From assembly GCA_004352715.1 (NCBI GenBank), contig SCFE01000051.1, positions 916,553-963,810 of the forward strand: a DNA stretch of 47,258 nt. The letters run 5' to 3'. Positions 30,463 to 40,788 of the stretch are shown piece after piece. Position 1 is the first letter of the stretch. Every line of letters starts with the position of its first letter. The DNA is from Hofstenia miamia (taxonomy: Eukaryota; Xenacoelomorpha; Acoela). The notes under the pieces are model-generated. The model searched no databases. It saw only the letters and a list, made by a program, of their open reading frames with translations, and was not told the origin of the DNA. A program made the translations under genes and the position numbers.

Positions 30463-30475
30463 TTTTGAGGTAAAA
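30463..30475 (-). promoter_or_regulatory. Conserved upstream box, 385-aa gene
   Basis: TTTTACCTCAAAA, 38-50 bases before the ATG. The following TTTCATTTAAA also resembles the sequence behind the box of the 1238-aa gene, so this is either a promoter element or leftover duplication homology. Confidence 0.45.
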
Positions 30476-30944
30476 CCAATCTATTCATGGGCAAGTATAA
30501 TCAACGTTAATACATTCAATAAATAATTAGTATAGAAGTTACATAGAAAACTATATTGTTCGTATATGTATATAACGTGGTGAAACCCTTCAGTAAATTT
30601 TAAAATACCTCAAATTTGATTCTTAAATGAATTTTTCAGCAAGTTATTTGAGTTCATCTGGTGCACAAGCTTGCCAAACCGTTTTCAATTCTGAACTTTC
30701 AAAGTATTTGAACCGTATTTCGGAAAGACTAATTGAACGCGGGTTTGTCATTGCCGGGTAGATTTATTTCAGTAAAAGCAAGAAGAATAACAATCAAAAT
30801 CTTATTGTTTGCTATGCTTTTACCGAGCCATGAAATACATGACATTGTTCCAACATTTTGCATCACCTTTCACTTCTAATAATTGGAACTAAGATCAAGA
30901 ATGAATCATTATACAAATAAGGTACTTAGGTGCCATAAACTTCG
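30476..30944. other. Intergenic, no feature recognised
   Basis: AT-rich with no supported coding frame. Confidence 0.4.
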
Positions 30945-31210
30945 AAGAAGACTAGATTGAAAACCATTCGCCTTACTAGACATGCAGCACACATTCTCAA
31001 ATTAGACTACTCTTGGATTGTGGATATTATTAATGAAGCTATTCTGGATAAAACTGTTTGTTTGATTATGAAAATTAAAAATGATCCTTCTCATCCTCTT
31101 TCCAATCAACTTCAAAATTAACTCCAATATTACCCACTTCATCAACTTTTTATTACGGGTAGAAACATCCGCAAAGGAAAATACAAGAGACCATTTTGCA
31201 TGGGAATTCT
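30945..31210 (+). pseudogene. LINE reverse transcriptase tail fragment
   Basis: Frames read TIRLTRHAAHILKLDYSW, INEAILDKTVCLIMKI, NDPSHPLSNQLQ and GRNIRKGKYKRPFC. This is the far C-terminus of a CR1-like ORF2 ('R-x-A-A-R-x-I ... C-x-x-x-x-K-I ... HPL'), similar to the fragment at 730-992. Stops interrupt it. Confidence 0.5.
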
Positions 31211-32115
31211 TAAATCATTTTAATTTACAAGCTAACATTTTACAGCACAACTATCATATACTAGTGCTTTTCTTTTTTTATTCTCATTGGCATTCATGTT
31301 TTTCATGTATGGTGTACTCGAAGTAAAACATTATAATATATTGTTATTTTATTATAAAGTAGTTTTATGTAAGTTTTCAATATATCCTGTTTCTAAACAA
31401 TGCAAGACAGTGCATAAACAGAAAGAGCTATTTGACTTTTATTTCAATTGAAACGCGAGTTCAAAATTATCATTTTGTGTTTAAAATTATATACTGTAGA
31501 AAACTTCTGTGGTATAACAAAGTGACACACTAAAGCATTCATTGCGGCGCTGCAACATGATCTGGGACGGGCAGGATTTGTGGCGATTTATTACAAGTAA
31601 TGTTTTGAAATTTAAAAAAACTGCCTTGACTTTTACGTAAGTGCTCGCTATTCGGCAAAAGTCAGTAAATGTTATTGTACTTATAAGCAAAGTGTAGATA
31701 AATGAAATTTAAATTAAGTAATTTTTGCATATTGCACAAATGTTGTATATTCTTCTAAAACTTCATTTTGGTTCTTAAGTTCAGATTGTAGTTTCTTATT
31801 ATATATTTTTAAGATTTCCAAAATTGGACAAGTAAACCGAAAAATTGACAAACGTTTTTGTCAAGGATCGAATTGATATTAAAATAAATGGGCCGGATTA
31901 CTAAAAACCTTAAAAATACATAGTCATCGATAATGAGCTTCAGTACAGATTCAGAAAAAATTTAATGTCGCACAGTATATTTAGTTTTATATGTTTGCAT
32001 TTGAATAACTTCATTGAGTTTTTCATAGAATTTTTTAATATTCAGAAATTTGTGATTGTGAATGCAAATGTGTTCAGGAAGCATTAAGTATAGTTTAGTA
32101 CATTGACGCAAACAT
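31211..32115. other. Intergenic, no gene seen
   Basis: AT-rich. The part just below 32116 contains no trace of the C-terminal 200 residues that the 385-aa paralogue has, on inspection of the three minus frames. Confidence 0.45.
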
Positions 32116-35100
32116 TTAGCTAAAAGTTTTTCCGAATGAATTTTTGTTATCAGAATCTTTTGAATTTTCTCTTGACTTACTGCGTAAATTATAATCAGTA
32201 TATGTCTGACTAGTGTCTAAGGGAGATCTTCTAAGGAATGCTTGCATTAAGCTGGATGCTAAGGATATTTTCTTGGTATTAATGGAAATTTCAGAATCGC
32301 AGTCTTTGCTCAATCTTATTGGAGTTGATCTGAGAGCATCTGTTTCAATTTCCTTTTTCCTATCTAGCTCCATCTCAAAATTTTTGGGCTTGTTACCTTC
32401 AAAATTTACCCAATTATCTTCAATTGCTGATAAATTACCATCAGCAACAAGACTGATTTTAGGTAAAGAATAGGTATTTACACGATCACCTTCAGGAGCT
32501 GATAAATTCACATCAGTAATACGACTAGCTTGAGGTAAAGAGTTGGTATCATAATGATAATTATCAGTAGCTGACAAATTACCATTATTATTACGACTAA
32601 GTTTGGGTAAAGATTTGATATTTCCAGGGTCATTTTCAGTAGCTGACAAATTACCATTAGTAGAATGATTATTAGCTTTGAGTAAAGACTTGGTATTTAT
32701 ATGATCATCCTCCGTAGCTGACAAATTATCATTTTTAGTAACATTACGATTTTGTAAAGAGTTGCTATTTACATGATCATCGTCAGCAGTTGGCAAATTA
32801 CCACTAGTAGTACCATTACCACTTTGTAAAGAGTTGGTATTTACACAATCATCTTCAGTAGCTGATACATTACCATTAGTAGTATGGCTAACTTTGTGTA
32901 AGGAGTTGGTATTTACATGATCATTTTCAGTAGCTGACAAATGACCATTTATTGTACCATTACCATTTTGAAAAGAGTTGGTATATACATGATGATCTTC
33001 AGTAGCTGACAAACTACTATTAGTAGTACAGTTACCTTTGGGGAGAAAGTTGGTATTTACATGATCATCTTTAGTAACTGACAAATTACCATTAGTAGAA
33101 TGATTATTAGCTTTGAGTAAAGACTTGGTATTTATATGATCATCCTCCGTAGCTGACAAATTATCATTTTTAGTAACATTACGATTTTGTAAAGAGTTGC
33201 TATTTACATGATCATCGTCAGCAGTTGGCAAATTACCACTAGTAGTACCATTACCACTTTGTAAAGAGTTGGTATTTACACAATCATCTTCAGTAGCTGA
33301 TACATTACCATTAGTAGTATGGCTAACTTTGTGTAAGGAGTTGGTATTTACATGATCATTTTCAGTAGCTGACAAATTACCATTAGTAGTACCACTACCA
33401 TTTTGTAAGGAGTTGGTATTTACATGATCATTTTCAGTAGCTGACAAATTAATATTAGTAGTACCATTAACATTTTGTAAAGAGTTGGTATTTACATGAT
33501 AATCTTTAGTAACTGATAAATTACCATTAGTAGTAAAACTACCTTTGGGGAGAGAGTTGGTATTTAAATGATCATCTTTAGTAACTGACAAATTAACATT
33601 AGTAGTACTATTACTATTTTGTAAAGAGTTGGTAGTTACATGATCATCTTCAGTAACTGATAAATTACCATTAGTAGAATGATTATTAGCTTTGAGTAAA
33701 GACTTGGTATTTATATGATCATCCTCCGTAGCTGACAAATTATCATTTTTAGTAACATTACGATTTTGTAAAGAGTTGCTATTTACATGATCATCGTCAG
33801 CAGTTGGCAAATTACCACTAGTAGTACCATTACCACTTTGTAAAGAGTTGGTATTTACACAATCATCTTCAGTAGCTGATACATTACCATTAGTAGTATG
33901 GCTAACTTTGTGTAAGGAGTTGGTATTTACATGATCATTGTTAGTAGCTGACAAATTACCATTAGTAGTACCACTACCATTTTGTAAGGAGTTGGTATTT
34001 ACATGATCATTTTCAGTAGCTGACAAATTAATATTAGTAGTACCATTAACATTTTGTAAAGAGTTGGTATTTACATGATAATCTTTAGTAACTGATAAAT
34101 TACCATTAGTAGTAAAACTACCTTTGGGGAGAGAGTTGGTATTTAAATGATCATCTTTAGTAACTGACAAATTACCATTAGTAGTACTATTACCATTTTG
34201 TAAAGAGTTGGTAGTTACATGATCATCTTCAGTAACTGATAAATTACCATTAGGAGAATGATGATTAGCTTTGAGCAAAGACTTGGTATTTACATGATCA
34301 TCCTCAGTAGCTGACAAATTACCATTAGTAGTACCATTACCATTTTGTAAAGAGTTGGTATTTACATGAACATCTTCAGTAACTGATGCATTACCATTAG
34401 TAATACAGTTAACTTTGGGTAAGCAGTTGGTATTTACATGATCACCCTCAGTAGCTGACAAATTACCATTAGTAGTACCATTACCATTTTGTAAAGAGTT
34501 GGTATTTACATGATCATCTTCAGTAACTGATAAATTACCATTAGTAGAATGATAATTAGCTTTGAGCAAAGACTTGGTATTTATATGATCATCCTCAGTA
34601 GCTGACAAATTACCATTAGTAGTACCATTACCATTTTGTAAAGAGTTGGTATTTACATGATCATCTTCAGTAACTGATAAATTACCATTAGTAGAATGAT
34701 AATTAGCTTTGAGCAAAGACTTGGTATTTATATGATCATCCTCAGTAGCTGACAAATTACCATTAGTAGTATAATTACCATTTTGTAAAGATTTGGTATT
34801 TACATGATAATTTTCAGTAGCTGATACATTACCATTACTAGTAAAACTACCTTTGGGTAAAGAGTTGGTATGTACGTGATCATCATCAATAGCTGACAAA
34901 TTACAAATTGTAGTGATATTACCTTTTTGTAAAGATTTGGTATTTACACGATCATCTTCAGTAGCTGATACATTACCATTAGTAGTATATCTAACTTTGG
35001 GTAAGGAGTTGGTATTTACATGATCCTTGTTAGTAGCTGACAAATTACCATTAGTAGTACCACTACCATTTTGTAAGGATTTGGTATTTACATGATCATT

Positions 35101-35832
35101 TTCAGTAGCTGACAAATTAACATTAGTAGTACCATTAACATTTTGTAAAGAGTTGGTATTTGCATGATAATCTTCAGTAGCTGATACATTACCATTAGTA
35201 GTACAGTTAACTTTGGGTAAAGAGTTGGTATTTACATGATTATCTTCAGTAACTGATAAATTACCAGTAGTAGTAAAACTACCTTTGGGGACAGAGTTGG
35301 TATTTAAATGATCATCTTTTGTAACTGACAAATTACCATTAGTAGTACTATTACCATTTTGTAAAGATTTGGTATTTACACGATCATCTTCAGTAGCTGA
35401 TACATTACCATTAGTAGTATATCTAACTTTGGGTAAGGAGTTGGTATTTACATGATCATTGTTAGTAGCTGACAAATTACCATTAGTAGTACTACTACCT
35501 TTGGGTAAAGAGTTGGCATGCACACGATCATCTTCAGTAGCTGACAAATTATCATCAGTTGTACGAATACATTTGGGTAAAGAGAGGGAGTTTTGCACTC
35601 TATCATTTCTCGCTTCAGTGTTTAGGATGTGAGACATACGGATGCTCTGTTTGTTGCTTGAATATTCATAACATTTCAATTTAGTCCTTGAAATAATTTT
35701 TGCTTTTTTATGCTTTCTTAGTTTAATAGACGAAGAACATTTCACATGGCTATTTTGCAATCTTTTACTTACAGGCTTAATAGATATTTTACTTGTAGAA
35801 CTTGCATAGCTCTTTGCTTTTCTTGGTTTCAT
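32116..35832 (-). CDS. 1238-aa SGR-cluster protein with about 44 repeats of 24 residues
   Basis: A complete 1238-residue frame without internal stops, ATG at 35832. Residues 1-93 are basic and homologous to the N-terminus of the 385-aa protein. Residues 94 to about 1146 are tandem repeats, consensus GNLSATEDDHVNTNSLQ plus a variable 7-8 residue end (such as NGNGTTN or LKANNHSTN). About 43 full and one partial unit are present, six of them 25 residues long. The last 92 residues carry YTDYNLRSKSRENSKD, shared with the paralogue, then stop; the paralogue's C-terminal SGR end is absent. The repeats are Asn/Thr/Ser-rich, low in hydrophobics and probably disordered. There is no signal peptide, so the many N-x-S/T sites are unlikely to be glycosylated. 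The frame is preserved across 3 kb of tandem DNA, which argues for selection on the protein. Confidence 0.72.
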   Translation of the reverse strand: MKPRKAKSYASSTSKISIKPVSKRLQNSHVKCSSSIKLRKHKKAKIISRTKLKCYEYSSNKQSIRMSHILNTEARNDRVQNSLSLPKCIRTTDDNLSATEDDRVHANSLPKGSSTTNGNLSATNNDHVNTNSLPKVRYTTNGNVSATEDDRVNTKSLQNGNSTTNGNLSVTKDDHLNTNSVPKGSFTTTGNLSVTEDNHVNTNSLPKVNCTTNGNVSATEDYHANTNSLQNVNGTTNVNLSATENDHVNTKSLQNGSGTTNGNLSATNKDHVNTNSLPKVRYTTNGNVSATEDDRVNTKSLQKGNITTICNLSAIDDDHVHTNSLPKGSFTSNGNVSATENYHVNTKSLQNGNYTTNGNLSATEDDHINTKSLLKANYHSTNGNLSVTEDDHVNTNSLQNGNGTTNGNLSATEDDHINTKSLLKANYHSTNGNLSVTEDDHVNTNSLQNGNGTTNGNLSATEGDHVNTNCLPKVNCITNGNASVTEDVHVNTNSLQNGNGTTNGNLSATEDDHVNTKSLLKANHHSPNGNLSVTEDDHVTTNSLQNGNSTTNGNLSVTKDDHLNTNSLPKGSFTTNGNLSVTKDYHVNTNSLQNVNGTTNINLSATENDHVNTNSLQNGSGTTNGNLSATNNDHVNTNSLHKVSHTTNGNVSATEDDCVNTNSLQSGNGTTSGNLPTADDDHVNSNSLQNRNVTKNDNLSATEDDHINTKSLLKANNHSTNGNLSVTEDDHVTTNSLQNSNSTTNVNLSVTKDDHLNTNSLPKGSFTTNGNLSVTKDYHVNTNSLQNVNGTTNINLSATENDHVNTNSLQNGSGTTNGNLSATENDHVNTNSLHKVSHTTNGNVSATEDDCVNTNSLQSGNGTTSGNLPTADDDHVNSNSLQNRNVTKNDNLSATEDDHINTKSLLKANNHSTNGNLSVTKDDHVNTNFLPKGNCTTNSSLSATEDHHVYTNSFQNGNGTINGHLSATENDHVNTNSLHKVSHTTNGNVSATEDDCVNTNSLQSGNGTTSGNLPTADDDHVNSNSLQNRNVTKNDNLSATEDDHINTKSLLKANNHSTNGNLSATENDPGNIKSLPKLSRNNNGNLSATDNYHYDTNSLPQASRITDVNLSAPEGDRVNTYSLPKISLVADGNLSAIEDNWVNFEGNKPKNFEMELDRKKEIETDALRSTPIRLSKDCDSEISINTKKISLASSLMQAFLRRSPLDTSQTYTDYNLRSKSRENSKDSDNKNSFGKTFS
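32440..35553 (-). repeat. 72/75-bp minisatellite array with higher-order repeats
   Basis: About 44 units of 72 bp (some 75 bp). Units numbered from the N-terminus show higher-order structure. Units 19-26 and 27-34 are an eight-unit block repeated almost exactly, and units 37-40 repeat the 31-34 part again. Units 12-13 and 14-15 are also a duplicated pair. The edges (units 1-11 and 41-44) are more diverged. Confidence 0.85.
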
Positions 35833-35867
35833 TCGTTTCTATTGTAATTGGTAAAATAAAACTTAAA

Positions 35868-35880
35868 TTTCGAGGTAAAA
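35868..35880 (-). promoter_or_regulatory. Conserved upstream box, 1238-aa gene
   Basis: TTTTACCTCGAAA, 36-48 bases before the ATG, nearly identical to the box of the 385-aa gene. Confidence 0.45.
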
Positions 35881-36254
35881 TCAATTGAATCTCATATAAT
35901 TGTACTAGATTTTATACATAAATTTGTAAACTACATTGCATGCTAATTATATAGAAGAAAAACAAAAATTCTCCATTATATAATCATACAATTATATATA
36001 GTATATATTTAGGTATATTTTAAAAAAATGTAATGCTACCATATAGTTCCAGACGATATCAGAATAAAGACTTATTGTTAGAAATTGCTTCAAAGAAGAA
36101 GATCTTACTTCTGCACAAAACGAAATACACAAATTTATATTGTCATGCATAGAAATAAGGATCATACTTTAATAAAGAATGCAATATACAAAGCTAAGCA
36201 TAATAGCTTTAAAATCCTTGAATTTTTTAGAATGTATTGTAAGAGTTCAAGGTA
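35881..36254. other. Intergenic, no gene seen
   Basis: AT-rich. The plus-strand frame at 36085-36405 is antisense to the end of the 311-aa gene and has no recognisable domain. Confidence 0.45.
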
Positions 36255-37190
36255 TCAAAGGATCTTCAGTAACCTTCCGGAGTTTGTAACCAAATATTTA
36301 CTGCCAAATTTTGAATGTTCACCATTATTGAAACATGACTTTTTAGAAAGCGGTTCAGAAAATGAAATATCGGCTTCTATGATCGAACTTTTTGTGTTAT
36401 CATAGGTGATATCCGAAGTGTCGAAATCGGCGTCATATGATTGTCCAAGGTTTGGAATTGAAATCGTGTCCAAAAATGATAAATTCCTTTGACTCTCATT
36501 CAATATTGGAGTTTGGTCTACCAATTTTCTCGGAATTGATGCATTATCTACATGTATAAGGAATTCATTTCTTTCTGAGTTTTTAATTAATGGAGTTTGT
36601 CTAAATACTTCCCTTGAGTTTGAACCATTGTCAATTACTGATTCGTTTTTTCCCGCATCTGTAATCTGTGTTTGCTTCACAAATTTTTTTGACATTGAAG
36701 TGGTGGTAATGCATGAAGTATTTCCTTCATCCTCTTCTATTATGGGCGAACGATTTATAAGCTTTCGTGGAAATATTGGAGTATCTAAAATAGATTCATT
36801 TTTCTCTTCTTCTGATATTATTGCAGTTTGCTTTATCAATTTTCGACTAAGTGTCACAACATCACCAGTTGAATAATTTTTCTCACCTTCACTTACTTTT
36901 GCGAATTTCTTTTCATCTTTTGTTTTATTTTTAGCCTTAGTGTATGTTTTTGGTCCTTTCTTTTTCGACTTCAATTGCTTATCCTTATTTTTATTTTCAA
37001 TAGATTTTACCTTCGTGTTTTGCAAGCACTTATGAATGGGAGAGTCGTCTCTACAAGTTGGGCAATTTAATTGGAGAAAGTTCTTTTTCTTGGTTTCATT
37101 TTCTTTAGAGTTCTTTGTTGTTTTGCTTAGGTCGCAAGTTTGAATTCTTAGCTTCCTCCCAGAACGCGTTGTGTACCAAACCGTCGACAT
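36255..37190 (-). CDS. 311-aa SGR-family protein with motif at both ends
   Basis: A complete 311-residue frame, ATG at 37190. It opens MSTVWYTTRSGRKLRIQTC and ends SKYLVTNSGRLLKIL, so the Y-x-T-x-SGR-x-L-x-I motif stands at both termini. The first matches the N-terminus of the 342-aa protein, the second the C-terminus of the 385-aa protein. After a small C-x2-C ... H-x-C patch (NCPTCRDDSPIHKC) comes a lysine-rich stretch, then about five diverged repeats of roughly 26 residues built on 'PRKL-[IV]-x-QTP-I ... N-x-S-x-L-D'. The C-terminal third is acidic (DADFDTSDITYD). No known domain, signal peptide or membrane segment. It is the upstream-most gene of the cluster. Function unknown. Confidence 0.7.
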   Translation of the reverse strand: MSTVWYTTRSGRKLRIQTCDLSKTTKNSKENETKKKNFLQLNCPTCRDDSPIHKCLQNTKVKSIENKNKDKQLKSKKKGPKTYTKAKNKTKDEKKFAKVSEGEKNYSTGDVVTLSRKLIKQTAIISEEEKNESILDTPIFPRKLINRSPIIEEDEGNTSCITTTSMSKKFVKQTQITDAGKNESVIDNGSNSREVFRQTPLIKNSERNEFLIHVDNASIPRKLVDQTPILNESQRNLSFLDTISIPNLGQSYDADFDTSDITYDNTKSSIIEADISFSEPLSKKSCFNNGEHSKFGSKYLVTNSGRLLKIL

Positions 37191-37203
37191 TGCATTTTGA
37201 CAA

Positions 37204-37217
37204 CTTGCGAGGTAAAC
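37204..37217 (-). promoter_or_regulatory. Conserved upstream box, 311-aa gene
   Basis: GTTTACCTCGCAAG, 14-27 bases before the ATG. It follows TTTCCAATTTACA, so the preceding ACAG could also act as a splice acceptor; in the other three genes no AG precedes the box. Confidence 0.4.
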
Positions 37218-37350
37218 TGTAAATTGGAAATTGAAAATGTGTGTATATATATATGTTGTTAGATTAGCCTTGGAAGAAATGATTATAATATATAAACACG
37301 AAAGATAGAATTTTAGTTTAAAAAACTCATGTTAATGATATCATATAATA

Positions 37351-37605
37351 TTAAAACATGTTTACCTCTTCAAAATAGTCACCTCTATTTTCAACTATTT
37401 TCAATACATTGTTACCAATGGTGAAAGGCTTTTTAGAAATGATTTTTGGGTATTGCTTATATTGTTTTACTTCACTGATTTTTTGAAAAAGTAATATACT
37501 AGTGTTAAATTCAAGGAATAAGGAAGATGGGCAAGTACAGCTACGTCGTTGGTGGCCAAATATTAAAACACAGGCATGAGTGACGGTTCTTTGTAGACGT
37601 TGCAT
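37351..37605 (-). other. Open frame of 84 codons, identity uncertain
   Basis: The frame begins MQRLQRTVTHACVLIFGHQ and ends VENRGDYFEEVNMF. The GDYFE ending resembles the last residues of mariner-type transposases, but the rest gives no support. The sequence GAAGAG|GTAAAC near the end could be a donor, pairing with ACAG at 37218 upstream of the 311-aa start. Neither reading is secure. Confidence 0.2.
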
Positions 37606-40600
37606 TATTTTAGCAGACGTGACAAAATGTCATAATACTATTGCTAATGTACTCAACAGGTTTTCACAATATTAGAGAACGACTTGGATGGATTTTACAA
37701 CAAACATCATCTTTTTTTATTAGACTTTGATTTTAAGTGCCTTCCTTATCGGAGAATTTTCCTTCATCGATATTGAAAATGCTTAAGCCACTCATGATAC
37801 TGTGAACAACTAAAGCAGTCATCTTCAAAGACTTGTTGAAATAACTACCATAATTCAGAAAAGGCATTGTCTGACTTAAAAAAATTTTTACCAAACATGT
37901 TCCTCGAAGTAATTTTTAATAATCAATTTCTCAAAAAGACAGGATCATACACTGACTTCGAATTCCTGAGTCATAGAGTAAACATAAATATGTTGCAAAG
38001 CCATCACTAGATGTCACAAGATTTCTATTCACATTTTGCAGTAGCTGTATCAACTATCGCAAAAGTTCGGACATTTTTAGAGCACAATCCGGATATATCA
38101 CGTGATGAAATTTGGCAGCTTTACGTGCATATTTAGTTATGTTAAATATTGAGACTGGTTTTCAATCAAAATATTTGCTTTAAGGATTTTTTCATGAACA
38201 ACTAGAGGTAAATTTTTAATATTATATATATATATAATAATGAATGGCAACTTCTAAGCATGAATTATTACAGAAAAAACGAGCATCTACAGTGAAAAAT
38301 ATTGTTGGTGAAATGAAAGCTATCAACCATACTAGAAAGGGCATGGACTGAGTTTGGATTTTCCGTGAAGTTTTGGGAATCAACTGTTTCACATTTAATA
38401 AATTAAACTTAGAATGTTTTTTTACAAATTAGGTTTATAAGTAAGAGTGTAAAATTACATGTACATCACCACTTTCAAATTTGTTTTTGTTAATATACAT
38501 AGATCTACATACATGAAGAATTTTGCCAAAGCATGTTGTCTTAAAATTTGAGATTGGCTTGCTTATTCTTTGGCATTACTATGGGGCTAGCCTGGGCTGG
38601 TCTTGGGTCTAGCTATTCTAGGCATGATCTTGGACCTGAAAAAATTTTGTCTCAATTGCATTTGTGGATCAAATGCTTGATATTTTAGGCAACGCACTAA
38701 ATTAATAGAATATGCAAATAAATTGTTGATGAGTATTGCATACGCCTGAATATCAAAAACCATAACACTTCTACAATTCATTTTCAAGATAACGGGAAAT
38801 TAGTGCCGCTTGGCAAATGTCAAGTTTCCGAGGAGACCGCTTTTCATTTATAAATATCAGACAAAATTCCGTAATTGTGCAAAATCTAATGATAATGTTA
38901 ATGAAATGCTATATTTTATAACATATTAACAAGGAAGTAACTTAAGAAAAAGCTTACAGTTAATAAAGTGGCAGTCTTCAAAGAAATTTATGGTATTTAC
39001 AAAGAAATTGAACTGTATATTTTACCCGTAAAATCAAAAACATCCAAATCCAAGACTTAGGCCTACAGGGGATTAATGTTCACGGGTTGTTTATTGCATT
39101 CTTTACATTCAAAATTGATTCCAAGTTACCATAATTAACCTTTAAAAAATGACTACTCCACCCATCAAAACCCTAGAATATGTAAAAACCTTTTTCCAAA
39201 GTATCATTAATAAAACGTTTAATTATTTTATATTATATTACCATAGGCTTTCTTAAAAAGTAAAGTATAGAAAGAAGTCAAACGTTGCACAATTTTTCTC
39301 ATTAAAATCTTTCAACAAAGGTTTCACAACAAACATTCTATAAATAAAACATGATAACAATGCTCTCATCCAACCAGAGATTGAGCTGAACAGGGATTGG
39401 CTGAGCTTTTTCCCAATTTGTAACAAAGCTTTGGTCTAATTTTTTAATTGATATTTTGAAAATGTTTACATGAGGAAAGTGAAAACTAACTTGAAAATTT
39501 ATACTTTGTAAATGATTAAAATATATTATTTAAATTTTATCAGTCCTGCAAGCCTGGCTGTAATCAATACTTCTAAGTGCAGATCGGATTTCTATTTGTG
39601 TTGATGTAAGGTGTGCAGAACATTTCGATAACTGAATGGATAATTTCAGGTATTTTCTCCAAATGATAAAAAGGGGTGATTGCAATAAGAAACCACAGCT
39701 GCAAATGCAAACATAAATAAATGGGTAAACATGCTAGGAAGGACTTAGTCTATGTCCTATGACATGTTAATTATTTGCATCTTTGTCAAAATATGGTTAA
39801 CATAATATTTCAACTACAATTAGAATATGCACATATTTACGACGTATTATATACATCAAATGAAGAAATTATTACTAGCCTAAAATGGACCGGAGTGGAC
39901 TTGGGCCTAAGCTGGATTGAGCTGTGAAAGTCTTGGGTTAGGATATTATTACATAGTCAATATCAAAAGTTTCTGAACAGCATATTCCTGATTTTTATAC
40001 AATGGTGATTTTCTCATTTCATTAAAAATTGTTTGTTGGATTTTTTGGTAATACATTTAGATTTCTTCTCTGGTCTCTGTTTAGAGACTAACTGAAATTA
40101 CCATTTACTATATTATTTAAGTAAAATATAACAAAAATTTGAAATAATACAAACAAAGTTTGCTATTTCTACAAATTTTCACAAGCAGCTACACAAAAAT
40201 TTCAAAAATATTGATGTAGAAATGTATATCAAAATTAATAGGTACTAGACTTTCAGCAATATTTGTGAAACTTTAGCAGATAGCTTCATGAATATAAGTC
40301 AATTGCAAGCCATCCCCTCAATTAATACCGATTTCAACTTCAATTAGGATTTTATTTAACATTTCAATGTAAGTACTTATTGATACAATTGATTTCTCAG
40401 CCATACCTTCATCTCATAGTTGAAGAAGCATATTGCTTTTAATTGAAATCCCAAACATCTATTTATAACAGCAAGCTGCTGCATTTTTCTATGCATACGT
40501 ATTTTATGAATTTAAGGAACTACTGAGCTTCATTGCTGAGTGCATTATTTTCCAGTGTGCATTTATTTGAGTGCATTATTAAGTGCATTGCTGTTTTGTA

Positions 40601-40788
40601 CATATTTAATTTTGACTTTTGACTATCGTCAACAAAACTTCTACTTTCATTTCCGCTGAGAGAAATCCAGGCCTGCCAACACTCCCGCTTTTCAAGATTT
40701 CCTCAGATCTCTTGCTAGCAGTAGCAGTTTGTTCTGTTAGATTTATGTAATTTGGGAGTGGTTAAATTTTAAAGAAGCAGTAAACCAG
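37606..40788. other. Long, mostly non-coding region
   Basis: A (TA)n run lies at 38224-38236. A plus-strand stretch at about 37850-38140 is open except for one stop (it includes AKVRTFLEHNPDISRDEIWQ), but I cannot assign it. Slightly GC-richer patches at 38580-38640 and 39880-39960 look like unrelated repeat debris. The rest is AT-rich without features. Confidence 0.4.

Noticed and set aside
32440-35553. Regular repeats with variable parts considered as a CRISPR array
   Set aside because: The repeats are contiguous, in frame and coding, in an animal genome, and have no spacers of foreign type.
32116-35832. 1238-aa protein considered as a secreted, N-glycosylated mucin-like protein because of frequent N-x-S/T
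   Set aside because: The N-terminus is lysine-rich with no hydrophobic signal sequence, and the paralogue looks nuclear.
25371-37217. TTTACCTCG box considered as a trans-splicing acceptor
   Set aside because: No AG precedes it in three of the four genes.
37351-38160. Mariner-type transposase suggested by a GDYFEE ending (minus) and a helix-like stretch (plus)
   Set aside because: The two parts are on opposite strands, and no D-D-D/E catalytic motifs or inverted ends are visible.
40655-40700. CCAGGCCTGCCAACACTCCCG-like sequence resembling a DNA transposon end
   Set aside because: No matching inverted end or target duplication was found nearby.
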